NCBI GenBank assembly: GCA_902768785.1
Contig: CACXMM010000017.1
Span: 1 to 64,000, forward strand
DNA: 64,000 nt
Direction of reading: 5' to 3'
Source of the DNA: an uncultured Prevotellaceae bacterium
Lineage (GTDB): Bacteria > Bacteroidota > Bacteroidia > Bacteroidales > Bacteroidaceae
Shown here: positions 33,877 to 42,383 of the stretch, in pieces
Numbering within the stretch: position 1 is the stretch's first letter
Layout: each line of letters begins with the position of its first letter
The notes under the pieces: model-generated
Told to the model about the DNA's origin: nothing
What the model saw: the letters and a program-made list of their open reading frames with translations, nothing else
The model's database searches: none
Program-made: the position numbers and the translations under genes

Positions 33877-35420
33877 GGTGCAAAGGTAATCATTTTCTCG
33901 TGTTTATACAAGTCCAGACGACAAATCATTGCATACCCACATAGAATGATGACGTAAATCAGAAGGACTTGTACAACATGCAGGTGTATGTTACTGATCA
34001 CAGAACCGGGACATACAGAGATCCATTGAACCACAGTGTTCTGAACATGGGCCACAACAGAGAGAAGCTGGGCAAGTAGTGATGCCACAGGAGTAAGCCA
34101 CGAGAAGATGAAGAATGCCAGTGACAGGTAAATGATCAAAGTGGTGAGTACCACGATGATGATGTTCGTGAATAGGAAATAGCAGGATACCTGTCCGAAA
34201 TAATAGGCGGTGAGAGGAGCCACTCCTATCTGTGCTGCAAGACTCACGGAAAGCAGGCCCCACAGCCAACGAAGTAACCGGTGACGTACTGTGGGAAAAC
34301 AGACGAAGATCCTGTGGGAGAACAACAGGATGGATGCTACAGCAATAAATGACATCTGGAAGCCTACATCGAACAGATTCATCGGATTCGACAGAAGCAT
34401 CACTATCGCCGTAAAGCCCAGCACGTTCAATGACATCTTACCACGATGCAACAAGGACATCAGGGAGAACACCGTGATCATCACAGCAGAACGGACAACA
34501 GAGGGTGACATGCCAACAAGGAATACATACATCCAGATGGCCAGTAAGATAACACCCTCGGAAACAGGACGGAGCAACCCACGACATCTTCGCCAGCGTG
34601 CTACCGTCATGGATAACACCAAATAGATAATACCCAGATGCATCCCACTCAGTGCCAGTACATGGGATACACCAGAAATCGAATAAGATTCCCTTATCTC
34701 TTTGTTGATCATCGTCTTATCACCTAAGCTCATGGCCGTCACTACAGCCAGATCCTGATAAAAAAAGTCATGCGCCTTCAGTCGCCCGATCAAAGATTCA
34801 CGCCACTGTCCCACCACTAAACGGGCACGGGTAAACCACGACAATGACTGCAAATTCACCTCCTGCCATCGCCATTCACTGACAAATGTCTGCGCCTGAT
34901 AGCCATGACTTCTCATATACAAGGCATAGTCAAACTGCGCAGATTGACTCTTGTTCCATTCTTTCCAGACAGAACAGGCTTCAAGACCATCACCCATTCG
35001 TAGCTGCTCACTTCGTTCATCACGAATAAACGATGCCTTGACCAACACCTTTGCTTCTGACGAGAGGATGAGCAAATCGCATGTCACCACCCTCTCCCTG
35101 ACCACAGGTGATGAAACCACCACCGCTTCATAATGGACAGGACCGTATGAAGAGATGCTTTTCCGTGCTTGCCATGCATGAGACATCACACTGGCTCCTA
35201 CGAGAAAGACGATAGCGAAGACAAGAAGTGACTGAATGACAACCTTTCTCATGACAGCTGTCATCATTGTGACGATGCCAGCCACGATTAGCCAATGCAT
35301 CGCCGAAAGAGATGAGCGCAACATGTAACCCGCCATCATCCCAGTCATCAGGAAGATGGACACACGCACCAACGGGTAAAGCTGGATCTTTCCATTTGTT
35401 TTCATAGTATTTTTTGTCAA
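33873..35420 (-). CDS. ComEC/Rec2-family membrane protein without metallo-beta-lactamase domain
   Basis: 515 residues. Two N-terminal helices and a soluble OB-like DUF4131 region (about 75-170) are followed by the Competence domain (about 215-490) with the signature SGVSHVLALSGMHLGIIYLVLS and MSPSVVRSAVMITVFSL. ComEC forms the channel for single-stranded DNA across the inner membrane during transformation. The C-terminal nuclease-like metallo-beta-lactamase domain of Bacillus ComEC is absent, as in many short Bacteroidetes homologues. ATG at 35420 or five codons later. It overlaps truA by 4 bp. Confidence 0.87.
   Translation of the reverse strand: MTKNTMKTNGKIQLYPLVRVSIFLMTGMMAGYMLRSSLSAMHWLIVAGIVTMMTAVMRKVVIQSLLVFAIVFLVGASVMSHAWQARKSISSYGPVHYEAVVVSSPVVRERVVTCDLLILSSEAKVLVKASFIRDERSEQLRMGDGLEACSVWKEWNKSQSAQFDYALYMRSHGYQAQTFVSEWRWQEVNLQSLSWFTRARLVVGQWRESLIGRLKAHDFFYQDLAVVTAMSLGDKTMINKEIRESYSISGVSHVLALSGMHLGIIYLVLSMTVARWRRCRGLLRPVSEGVILLAIWMYVFLVGMSPSVVRSAVMITVFSLMSLLHRGKMSLNVLGFTAIVMLLSNPMNLFDVGFQMSFIAVASILLFSHRIFVCFPTVRHRLLRWLWGLLSVSLAAQIGVAPLTAYYFGQVSCYFLFTNIIIVVLTTLIIYLSLAFFIFSWLTPVASLLAQLLSVVAHVQNTVVQWISVCPGSVISNIHLHVVQVLLIYVIILCGYAMICRLDLYKHEKMITFAP
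33881..33911 (-). promoter_or_regulatory. Internal promoter of truA, 4 bp before the GTG
   Basis: On the minus strand TTG (33911-33909), 20 bp, TACCTTTG (33888-33881), then CACC and GTG. The -7 box is part of the codons for the last residues of ComEC (MITFAP). The match is as good as those of the tRNA promoters in this window. Confidence 0.6.
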
Positions 35421-35465
35421 TTTGTGGAGTGAAGAAGGTGGAGCGTGGAAGGAGGTAGGTAAGTC

Positions 35466-36293
35466 CTATAAGCCTCTTGCCTTGTAGATCAGATCCTTCG
35501 CAGCATTGATCTCCTGGAACTTCTTTTCCGCCGCCTTTCTCACATCCTCACCCAGTGTTGCCACTTTGTCGGGATGATGCTTCAAAGCTAACTTCCGGTA
35601 TGCTTTCCTCACTTCGTCATCAGAAGCATTGGGAGAGATTTCCAGTACCTTATAGGCGGCTTCGAGATTCGTACTGCCATCCGAGAGGTTCAGCATCGAA
35701 TCAACCTCCTTATCATTCAATCCTAAGGCACGAGCTACTTCCCGCAAAGCATTCACCTCACGTGGATCAACAACGCCGTCGGCACGAGCAACCTGGGCTA
35801 AGAACGACAGCATCTGAAGACGCTGCTCGTAAGGCAGATGGGATGCAACCTGCTGACAGCTTTGGATCACAATGTTCCGATAGGAGGCATCCCCCATCTG
35901 CTTCTGTTGATCGAATAGTTTCCTCAAGATCTGCTCCCCCTGCTGGACAGCCCCTACTCCGAAATTTGTGCGCAGGAACTGACGGATCATCTCCATCTCA
36001 CTGTGCATCACCTTACCATCGGCGCGGACAATATACGACATCAAGACAAGGATACTGAACAGGAAACTGTTCCTGTTACCCATATTCACCTGCTGGCTGT
36101 TGCCGTACGACTGACGGTAAGAACTGTCATAACGGGCACCCCTGTCACGATCCTGTCCAATATAATCGCCTCCCTCATTGAATGAGTTCAACATACTATC
36201 AAACAACGATCCCAAGGCATATCCTGCCAAGGCACCTAAGGGGCCAGCAGTCATAAAGCCCAGAAAGCCACCGATCCATTTTCCTATTGCCAT
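35466..36293 (-). CDS. TerB-DnaJ (DjlA-like) co-chaperone
   Basis: 275 residues. The N terminus is glycine-rich and hydrophobic (IGGFLGFMTAGPLGALAGYALGSLF, about 5-30), a probable membrane-inserting glycine zipper. A TerB-like helical domain follows (about 75-195, with ARADGKVMHSEMEMI-like and VARADGVVDPREVNAL acidic turns), and a C-terminal J domain (about 205-275) with the HPD tripeptide in LKHHPDK that stimulates DnaK. This is the DjlA arrangement. It heads the comEC-truA-eamA run; its stop is 46 bp before comEC. A 15-bp repeat array lies directly upstream. Confidence 0.85.
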   Translation of the reverse strand: MAIGKWIGGFLGFMTAGPLGALAGYALGSLFDSMLNSFNEGGDYIGQDRDRGARYDSSYRQSYGNSQQVNMGNRNSFLFSILVLMSYIVRADGKVMHSEMEMIRQFLRTNFGVGAVQQGEQILRKLFDQQKQMGDASYRNIVIQSCQQVASHLPYEQRLQMLSFLAQVARADGVVDPREVNALREVARALGLNDKEVDSMLNLSDGSTNLEAAYKVLEISPNASDDEVRKAYRKLALKHHPDKVATLGEDVRKAAEKKFQEINAAKDLIYKARGL

Positions 36294-36298
36294 AGTGA

Positions 36299-36422
36299 GA
36301 GAAGTTTAGAGGTAAGAATATTAGAGGTAAGAATATTAGAGGTGAGAAGGTTAGAGGGGGAGATTCTGAGGGGAAAACAAAAGGTGAGAATCTTAGAGTG
36401 ACATTGCACCTCTAAACTTCTC
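36299..36422 (-). repeat. 15-bp tandem repeats enclosed by a 15-bp inverted repeat, upstream of the DjlA-like gene
   Basis: TTAGAGGTAAGAATA at 36306-36320 and 36321-36335, a variant at 36336-36350, then partial units. GAGAAGTTTAGAGGT (36299-36313) is perfectly complementary to 36408-36422, so a long hairpin could hold the whole region just before the start codon at 36293. No -7 box was recognised here. Confidence 0.75.
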
Positions 36423-36439
36423 ACCTCTTCTCTATACAG

Positions 36440-36513
36440 TCGGGGTGACAGGATTCGAACCTGCGACACCCTGGTCCCAAACCAGGTGCGCTACCGGACT
36501 GCGCTACACCCCG
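36440..36513 (-). tRNA. tRNA-Pro (anticodon TGG)
   Basis: The minus strand begins CGGGGTGTAGCGCAGTCCGG and ends with the T arm GGTTCGAATCC and acceptor CACCCCG plus A. The seven-bp acceptor pairs fully. The anticodon stem CCTGG/CCAGG encloses TTTGGGA, giving anticodon TGG. CCA is not encoded. It has its own strong promoter at 36536-36567. Confidence 0.95.
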
Positions 36514-36535
36514 CTGCATTTCTCGAATGCGGCTG

Positions 36536-36567
36536 CAAAGGTACTTACTTTTTTCGAGTCGTGCAAA
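36536..36567 (-). promoter_or_regulatory. Promoter of tRNA-Pro
   Basis: On the minus strand TTTG (36567-36564), 20 bp, TACCTTTG (36543-36536): a perfect consensus promoter, 22 bp upstream of the mature tRNA. Confidence 0.8.
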
Positions 36568-36578
36568 TTTTTCCTGTA

Positions 36579-37769
36579 TTATTTTATAATACCCTGTTCC
36601 TTGAAAATCTTCTTCAAGGCCTGTACACCACGCTCCACCTGCTCCTCAGTATGAGTGGCCATCAAAGCGAAACGCACCAGTGTGTCTTGAGGACCACATG
36701 CCGGGGGGATCACCGGATTGATGAAAACGCCGGCATTAAAGGCCAGGGCCGTCACCAAGAAGGTCTTCTCCACATCACGTACATACAAGGGGATGATCGG
36801 ACTCTCTGTCTCCCCAATCTCGAAACCTTCTTCGCGGAAACGTCGCAGTGCATAGCGGGTTACCCTCCACAAAGCCTCAATACGCTCCGGTTCCTGCTGA
36901 ATGATATGCAAGGCCTCCATGGCTGCAGCGGTAGCCGCAGGGGTATTGGAAGCAGAGAAGATATACGTACGACAGGTGTGGCGCAGGAAATTAATCGTAT
37001 CGGCATCTGAAGCGATGAAGCCACCGATGCTGGCCAACGACTTGGAGAATGTACCCATGATCAGATCCACATCGTCTGTCAGACCGAAGTGATCGCAGAC
37101 GCCACGACCCTGCTTACCAAAAACACCAATGCCGTGAGCCTCATCCACCATAATGGCAACGTTGGGGTATTTCTTCTTCAAGTTCACGATCTCCGGCAGC
37201 TTAGCCAGGTCACCTTCCATCGAGAACACGCCATCCACAACAATCAGCTTGATTCCTTCCTCAGGAAGGGACTGCAGCACGCGCTCCAGGTCGGCCATGT
37301 CGTTGTGCTTGTAATGAAGCTGACGGGCAAACGAGAGCCGTCGCCCATCTACAATACTCGCATGATCACGGTCGTCGCAGATGATATAATCACCCTTGCC
37401 CACCACCATGGCAATCACGCCCTGGTTCACAGAGAATCCAGTGGAGAAGCAAAGACAATCGTCTTTATGAATAAACTCGGAGATTTCTTTTTCCAATTGA
37501 ACGTGCAAGTCGAGTGTTCCATTGAGGAAACGACTGCCTGCACAGCCTGACCCATACTTGTCAAGAGCAGCTTTGGCCTTGTCAATGATTCGTTGATCAC
37601 CCGTGAGGCCCGTATAAGCATTCGAGCCAAACATCAGAACTCTATGACCACCCATTTCCACTTCTGTTCCCTGCTTACCGGTAATCGCGCGGAAATAGGG
37701 GTACACGCCAAGTTCCATGAACTTCTGCGGCTCACGATATTTCTTGTATCTTTCTTGTAAAATGCCCAT
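36579..37769 (-). CDS. spt: Serine palmitoyltransferase / alpha-oxoamine synthase
   Basis: 396 residues, PLP-dependent alpha-oxoamine synthase family. Visible are FGSNAYTGLTGD, KYGSGCAGSRFLNGTLDLH, the PLP-ring stacking His in DRDHASIVDG, VDEAHGIGVFGKQGRG and the Schiff-base lysine in GTFSKSLASIGG (about 240). The N terminus (PQKFMELGVYPYFRAI) is like the Bacteroides serine palmitoyltransferase, which condenses serine with palmitoyl-CoA as the first step of sphingolipid synthesis. The related glycine C-acetyltransferase and BioF cannot be fully excluded, but no bio or tdh genes are near. It is divergent from a DAGK-family gene, 155 bp away. Confidence 0.83.
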   Translation of the reverse strand: MGILQERYKKYREPQKFMELGVYPYFRAITGKQGTEVEMGGHRVLMFGSNAYTGLTGDQRIIDKAKAALDKYGSGCAGSRFLNGTLDLHVQLEKEISEFIHKDDCLCFSTGFSVNQGVIAMVVGKGDYIICDDRDHASIVDGRRLSFARQLHYKHNDMADLERVLQSLPEEGIKLIVVDGVFSMEGDLAKLPEIVNLKKKYPNVAIMVDEAHGIGVFGKQGRGVCDHFGLTDDVDLIMGTFSKSLASIGGFIASDADTINFLRHTCRTYIFSASNTPAATAAAMEALHIIQQEPERIEALWRVTRYALRRFREEGFEIGETESPIIPLYVRDVEKTFLVTALAFNAGVFINPVIPPACGPQDTLVRFALMATHTEEQVERGVQALKKIFKEQGIIK

Positions 37770-37810
37770 ATTTAATAGGTGTGATTTTACTGTTTTAATA
37801 TTACAGGCTG

Positions 37811-37818
37811 CAAAGTTA
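37811..37818 (-). promoter_or_regulatory. -7 promoter box of spt
   Basis: On the minus strand TAACTTTG, 41 bp before the spt ATG. No -33 box at the standard distance. Confidence 0.5.
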
Positions 37819-37911
37819 CAAAAAATTTACGCAACACATCACATTTTTTTAAGAAAAATGCATTTTATCGTCATTCTTCATGTAAAATTTCGTTTTCTCA
37901 AGAATTATTCA

Positions 37912-37919
37912 TACCTTTG
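37912..37919 (+). promoter_or_regulatory. -7 promoter box of the DAGK-family gene, 5 bp before ATG
   Basis: TACCTTTG followed by CAGCG and the ATG at 37925. A partial -33 box (ATTTC) lies about 20 bp upstream. The spacing implies a nearly leaderless mRNA. Confidence 0.55.
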
Positions 37920-37924
37920 CAGCG

Positions 37925-38962
37925 ATGATAGAAAAGAAGACGATTTCCTTTATTATGAACCCCATTTCGGGCACCGTGAAAAAGAGCGGGATACCGGCAC
38001 TGATTGAGGATACGCTCGATAAGAGCCTCTTCAATCATACCGTGATTGAAACGCAGTATGCCGGTCATGCCGAGATGCTTGCCAAACAGGAAATGGAAAA
38101 GGGCACCGACATCGTTGTGGCGGTGGGAGGTGACGGCACCGTAAACGAGGTGGCCCGTTCTCTCGTCCATTCACAAACAGCTTTGGGTATCATTCCCTGT
38201 GGTTCGGGAAACGGTCTTGCCCGTCACCTGATGCTGCCCATGGACTTAAGGAAGAGTATCGAGATTCTAAACCGCTGTGTGATCCACGATCTTGACTATG
38301 GTATCATCAACGACAAGCCTTTCTTCTGTACTTGCGGCATGGGCTTCGATGCCTTTATCAGCATGAAATTCGCCGAGGCTGGCAAACGCGGACCTGTCAC
38401 CTATATAGAAAATGTACTCAAGGAAGGTCTTACCTACCAACCCGAGACCTATAAGATTGAAGACGGGAACGGAACGATTATCCAAAAGGCCTTTCTCATC
38501 TCCTGCGCCAACGCTTCCCAGTATGGCAACAATGCCTACATCGCCCCACAGGCCTCCATGAGCGACGGATTACTCGATGTGATCATCATGGAACCCTTCG
38601 ACGTCATTGAAGCCCCTCAGGTGGCGATTGAGATGATGAACAAGACACTTGACAAGAACCAGAAGATCAAGACGTTCCGCACCAAGCACATCCATATCCA
38701 TCGGGAGAAAGAAGGCTACATCCACTACGATGGTGATCCAATCATGACACAGGCCGACGTGGATATCCGATTGGTTGATAAAGGCATCAAGGTGGTCGTG
38801 AATGCCGAGGCAGATAAGAGCAAACGACAGCCGAACATGGTGCAGACTGCCTTCAGTGAGTTCTTCAACGACCTGAATATCGTGAGGGAAGACCTGACCA
38901 AACTGAGTCGAAACACGCAGGCACTGAACAAGAAGATTCGAAGAAAGCTCAATAATCTATAG
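37925..38962 (+). CDS. Diacylglycerol/sphingosine kinase-family (YegS/DAGK) lipid kinase
   Basis: 345 residues. The N-terminal catalytic domain has MNPISGTVKKSGI, the nucleotide loop VAVGGDGTVNEVARSL (about 58-73) and IPCGSGNGLARHL (about 85-97). The C-terminal beta-sandwich carries DGLLDVIIMEP and ending IHYDGDPIM, as in the DAGK_cat/YegS superfamily. It phosphorylates a lipid hydroxyl using ATP. Its divergent position next to spt raises the possibility that the substrate is a sphingoid base or ceramide; that is inference from context. An extra 40-residue basic C-terminal helix (TKLSRNTQALNKKIRRKL) may attach it to the membrane. Confidence 0.85.
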   Translation: MIEKKTISFIMNPISGTVKKSGIPALIEDTLDKSLFNHTVIETQYAGHAEMLAKQEMEKGTDIVVAVGGDGTVNEVARSLVHSQTALGIIPCGSGNGLARHLMLPMDLRKSIEILNRCVIHDLDYGIINDKPFFCTCGMGFDAFISMKFAEAGKRGPVTYIENVLKEGLTYQPETYKIEDGNGTIIQKAFLISCANASQYGNNAYIAPQASMSDGLLDVIIMEPFDVIEAPQVAIEMMNKTLDKNQKIKTFRTKHIHIHREKEGYIHYDGDPIMTQADVDIRLVDKGIKVVVNAEADKSKRQPNMVQTAFSEFFNDLNIVREDLTKLSRNTQALNKKIRRKLNNL

Positions 38963-38997
38963 TCCTCATGCTCAAAACACTCATCCAAATTCCCACC

Positions 38998-39690
38998 TTA
39001 AAAGGATGAGCGTATGTAAAAATCTTTCACCAACTCCCGATAGGCTTCCGAGCCGATGACAAGGGTGGTTCGTTCGAAGCCGCCAGCAGGTTGTTTGGTG
39101 TAGGACAAAAGGTATCGGCGAGGAGCTTTCTGTTCTGTGGTTTTCACAGCACATTCCCTCAAGGGAAAGAACCCTGAAAAGACAGCCTCCTCATCAAAGC
39201 ATTCCTTACATTCTACAGGTACTATCACAGAGAACTCCCCATCGGCAGACAACAACCTGGACACATGTGTAAACAGGTCATGATATGACAAGGTGTCCGC
39301 ATGACGAGCCATCGTTCTCCGTTCGTCTGGACTCGTCAGCGAATGGGAGAAGAAGGGGGGATTAGATACCACGGAATCAAAGCAATCGTCACCCATTTCT
39401 TGTAAAGAAACATGACGAATACTAATCTGATCAGTAAAAGGAGATTCAGCAACATTCTCCGCCGCCTGTCGGCAGGCTGCCTCATCAATATCTATACCCA
39501 CAACCTGTGACCCAGAGAACCGCTGCGCCAACATCAGTGCGATCAGTCCTGTTCCCGTACCCACATCAAGGATTCGCTGTCCTCCCCTCGCCCATGCACC
39601 AAGCAGCGTTCCATCTGTTCCCACCTTCATGGCACAGTGTTCCTGATGAATGGTAAATTGTTTAAAGGAAAAAAACGTATTCGACATCAT
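38998..39690 (-). CDS. tRNA1(Val) (adenine-N6)-methyltransferase-like (TrmN6/YfiC) protein
   Basis: 230 residues. The SAM-binding motif LDVGTGTGLIALMLAQ (about 43-58), VGIDIDEAAC and the N6-adenine methyltransferase motif NPPFFSHS (about 108) are clear. The N terminus FSFKQFTIHQEHCAMKVGTDGTLLGAW is characteristic of TrmN6, which methylates A37 of tRNA1(Val). The start is ATG at 39690 or 39687; longer in-frame starts run past the likely promoter box at 39705-39712. It converges with the DAGK-family gene, 35 bp away. Confidence 0.85.
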   Translation of the reverse strand: MMSNTFFSFKQFTIHQEHCAMKVGTDGTLLGAWARGGQRILDVGTGTGLIALMLAQRFSGSQVVGIDIDEAACRQAAENVAESPFTDQISIRHVSLQEMGDDCFDSVVSNPPFFSHSLTSPDERRTMARHADTLSYHDLFTHVSRLLSADGEFSVIVPVECKECFDEEAVFSGFFPLRECAVKTTEQKAPRRYLLSYTKQPAGGFERTTLVIGSEAYRELVKDFYIRSSF

Positions 39691-39704
39691 TAATAAATAA
39701 TTGG

Positions 39705-39712
39705 CAAATTTA
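39705..39712 (-). promoter_or_regulatory. -7 promoter box of the TrmN6-like gene
   Basis: On the minus strand TAAATTTG, 14 bp before the start codon at 39690. The -33 box is not clear. Confidence 0.4.
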
Positions 39713-39800
39713 CAAAGAAATCCTGATAATCCCATGATTTCCAAGAAAAACTTCTTCATTTCCTAGGTGTCTCCAGTGTTTTTCCATTACTTTTGATGAA

Positions 39801-39827
39801 TTACTCCTTCTTGGAAGAAAAACAAAC
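39801..39827 (+). promoter_or_regulatory. Conserved block upstream of lon (shared with the ABC-F gene)
   Basis: TTACTC, 6 bp, GGAAGAAAAACAAAC. The same two elements with the same 6-bp gap occur at 54955-54981. Here the block is 63 bp upstream of the lon -7 box. Its function is unknown. Confidence 0.5.
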
Positions 39828-39890
39828 TGCTTTTATGACGAAGAGTGCGTTAATCTTCCCAAAACATGCTGATAATTCAGCTTTTCTTTG

Positions 39891-39898
39891 TACCTTTG
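39891..39898 (+). promoter_or_regulatory. -7 promoter box of lon
   Basis: TACCTTTG, ending 22 bp before the ATG at 39921. No -33 TTTG at the usual distance, which would fit a promoter needing an activator or alternative sigma factor. Confidence 0.55.
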
Positions 39899-39920
39899 CA
39901 GCTTGAATTGGAAAAGAGTT

Positions 39921-42383
39921 ATGAAAAAGAATCAGAATAACAACGCATTCTCGATGATTGCAGACTACGAAGGAGACATCACACGGTTGCTCTGTGGCGG
40001 TGCTGACGGCGATGTGCCCATACTGGCCACTCGCAACCTGATCTTGTTTCCAGGAGTGGTATCCCCCATCCTAATCGGAAGGTCTGTCAGTCTGAATTTA
40101 ATCGACTATCTCAAGAATAAGGAAGATGCGATCTTCGCCGTCTTCTCTCAGAAGAACGCAGATGTAGAGAATCCAACAAAGGACGATTTATATGAATATG
40201 GTGTCTTCGCCAAACTGATCCGTGTACTGGAAATGCCAAACCCGGGCAACAACGTGACCGTGATTGTCCAGGGTTTGGGGCGCTGTCAGTTGATGGAGAT
40301 GAGGCGCATTCGTCCTTACCTCAGAGGTGAGGTGCATCTGGCTCCGGAAATTATCCCTGACGATAACGACAAGGAGTTCGTCACAGCCATCGACGACCTT
40401 CGCAAGGCTGGCATCGACTATATCAAGCAGAACGAGGACATTCCCGACGAGGCGCAGTTTGCCATACAGAACATCAACAACCATGTGGTGATGCTGAACT
40501 TCATCTGTTCGAGCATGCCCTTTGAAATTGAAGAGAAAATCCAGTTGCTGGAGGAACCGAACCTGAAAGAGCGCGTGATCAAGGTGCTGCGCATCATGCA
40601 CCGTGAGCTGCAGCTGGAGGAGCTGAAACAGGATATCCGCAGTCGTACCCGTGAGGATCTTGACGAGCAGCAACGAGAGTATTTCCTGCAACAGCAGATC
40701 AGGAATATCAAAGAGGAACTGGGCAACGGTGAAGGATCACCCGAGCGTAAGGAACTGCTGGAGAAGGCTGCGAAGAAGAAATGGAGCGAGGAGATCAATG
40801 CCACCTTCTTCAAGGAGATTGACAAACTGGACCTGCTGAACCCGCAAGGGCCGGAATACAGCGTGCAGCTGAACTACCTACAGACCATGGTGAACCTTCC
40901 ATGGGGCGAATATACCAGTGATGACCTGAACCTGAAACGTGCACAGAAGATTCTCGACAAAGACCACTATGGTATGGAGAAGGTGAAGGAGCGAATCCTG
41001 GAATACATGGCCGTGCTGAGTCTGCGCGGAGACCTGAAGTCACCCATCATTTGCCTCTACGGTCCTCCGGGAGTCGGAAAGACTTCTTTAGGTAAGAGCA
41101 TCGCCGAGGCCATGAAGCGCAAATATGTGCGCATCTCCTTGGGCGGCATGCACGATGAGTCGGAAATCCGCGGTCATCGCCGTACGTATGTAGGTGCCAT
41201 GCCCGGCAGAATCATCAAAGCCATCCAGAAAGCAGGCTCCTCGAATCCTGTCTTCATTCTCGACGAGATCGACAAAGTGACACAGAACACCATCAACGGA
41301 GATCCGTCATCGGCACTGCTAGAGGTACTAGACCCCGAACAGAATTCCGCCTTCCACGATAACTACCTCGATGTGGACTACGACCTGAGTAAGGTGCTCT
41401 TCATCGCTACCGCGAACGACCTGAACACCATTCCACGTCCCCTGCTCGACCGCATGGAGGTGATTGAGGTGAGCGGATATATCACCGAGGAGAAAATCGA
41501 AATTGCCAAGCGGCATCTCATTCCGAAGGAGAAAGAGAACACCGGATTGCTGAAAGAGAAACGACTGGCCTTCAACAAGAGTGCCATCGAGAAGATCATC
41601 GAACAATATACCCGTGAGAGTGGTGTGCGTCAGCTGGAGAAGCAGATCAACAAGGCACTGCGCAAATTGGCCTTCGCCAAGGCAAAAGACCTGATTCTTC
41701 CGTATGAAAAGATTACACCGAATGAGATCGAGGGACTGTTAGGGAAACCACCTTTCTACCGTGACATCTACCAAGGAAACGACTATGCCGGCGTGGTGAC
41801 AGGACTGGCATGGACGAGTGTGGGCGGAGAAATCCTATTCATCGAGACCAGTCTGAGCAAAGGCAAGGGCTCGAAGCTGACACTGACCGGTAACCTTGGT
41901 GACGTGATGAAAGAGTCGGCAGTGCTGGCCCTTGAATATATCAAGGCACATGCCAACACCTTAGCCATCGACTACCGCATTTTCGACAATTGGAATATCC
42001 ATATCCATGTGCCCGAAGGTGCCACACCGAAAGATGGTCCGTCGGCAGGTATCACCATAGCCACCTCCATTGCCTCTGCCCTCACCCAGCGGAAAGTTCG
42101 TAAGAACACCGCCATGACTGGTGAGATCACGTTGCGTGGAAAGGTACTGCCCGTAGGTGGCATCAAGGAGAAAATCCTTGCCGCCAAACGTGCCGGCATC
42201 ACAGATATTATCATGTGCCGCGACAACAAGAAAGATATCGATGAGATTCCAGAAGTATATCTCCAAGGAGTGACCTTCCATTATGTGGAGAATGTGCAAG
42301 ACGTCTGGGACTTCGCCCTCACCAACGAGAAAGTGAAGAACCCCGTGACCTTTGACATTGAAGAGGAAAAGAAAGTAGGATGA
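39921..42383 (+). CDS. lon: ATP-dependent protease La (Lon)
   Basis: 820 residues, in the usual range. The N-terminal LON substrate domain (about 30-235, with [13 protein letters not shown]), a coiled coil, the AAA+ module with Walker [10 protein letters not shown] and Walker B FILDEIDK, sensor residues, and the C-terminal serine-lysine protease domain with [13 protein letters not shown] (catalytic Ser) and the catalytic Lys in [18 protein letters not shown] are complete. It degrades misfolded and regulatory proteins in the cytoplasm. The ATG at 39921 is 22 bp past a -7 box. The end overlaps tgt by 4 bp. Confidence 0.96.
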   Translation: MKKNQNNNAFSMIADYEGDITRLLCGGADGDVPILATRNLILFPGVVSPILIGRSVSLNLIDYLKNKEDAIFAVFSQKNADVENPTKDDLYEYGVFAKLIRVLEMPNPGNNVTVIVQGLGRCQLMEMRRIRPYLRGEVHLAPEIIPDDNDKEFVTAIDDLRKAGIDYIKQNEDIPDEAQFAIQNINNHVVMLNFICSSMPFEIEEKIQLLEEPNLKERVIKVLRIMHRELQLEELKQDIRSRTREDLDEQQREYFLQQQIRNIKEELGNGEGSPERKELLEKAAKKKWSEEINATFFKEIDKLDLLNPQGPEYSVQLNYLQTMVNLPWGEYTSDDLNLKRAQKILDKDHYGMEKVKERILEYMAVLSLRGDLKSPIICLYGPPGVGKTSLGKSIAEAMKRKYVRISLGGMHDESEIRGHRRTYVGAMPGRIIKAIQKAGSSNPVFILDEIDKVTQNTINGDPSSALLEVLDPEQNSAFHDNYLDVDYDLSKVLFIATANDLNTIPRPLLDRMEVIEVSGYITEEKIEIAKRHLIPKEKENTGLLKEKRLAFNKSAIEKIIEQYTRESGVRQLEKQINKALRKLAFAKAKDLILPYEKITPNEIEGLLGKPPFYRDIYQGNDYAGVVTGLAWTSVGGEILFIETSLSKGKGSKLTLTGNLGDVMKESAVLALEYIKAHANTLAIDYRIFDNWNIHIHVPEGATPKDGPSAGITIATSIASALTQRKVRKNTAMTGEITLRGKVLPVGGIKEKILAAKRAGITDIIMCRDNKKDIDEIPEVYLQGVTFHYVENVQDVWDFALTNEKVKNPVTFDIEEEKKVG

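Noticed and set aside
33873..35420. Truncated comEC pseudogene
   Set aside because: The missing metallo-beta-lactamase domain is common in short Bacteroidetes ComEC proteins; the frame is intact and coupled to truA.
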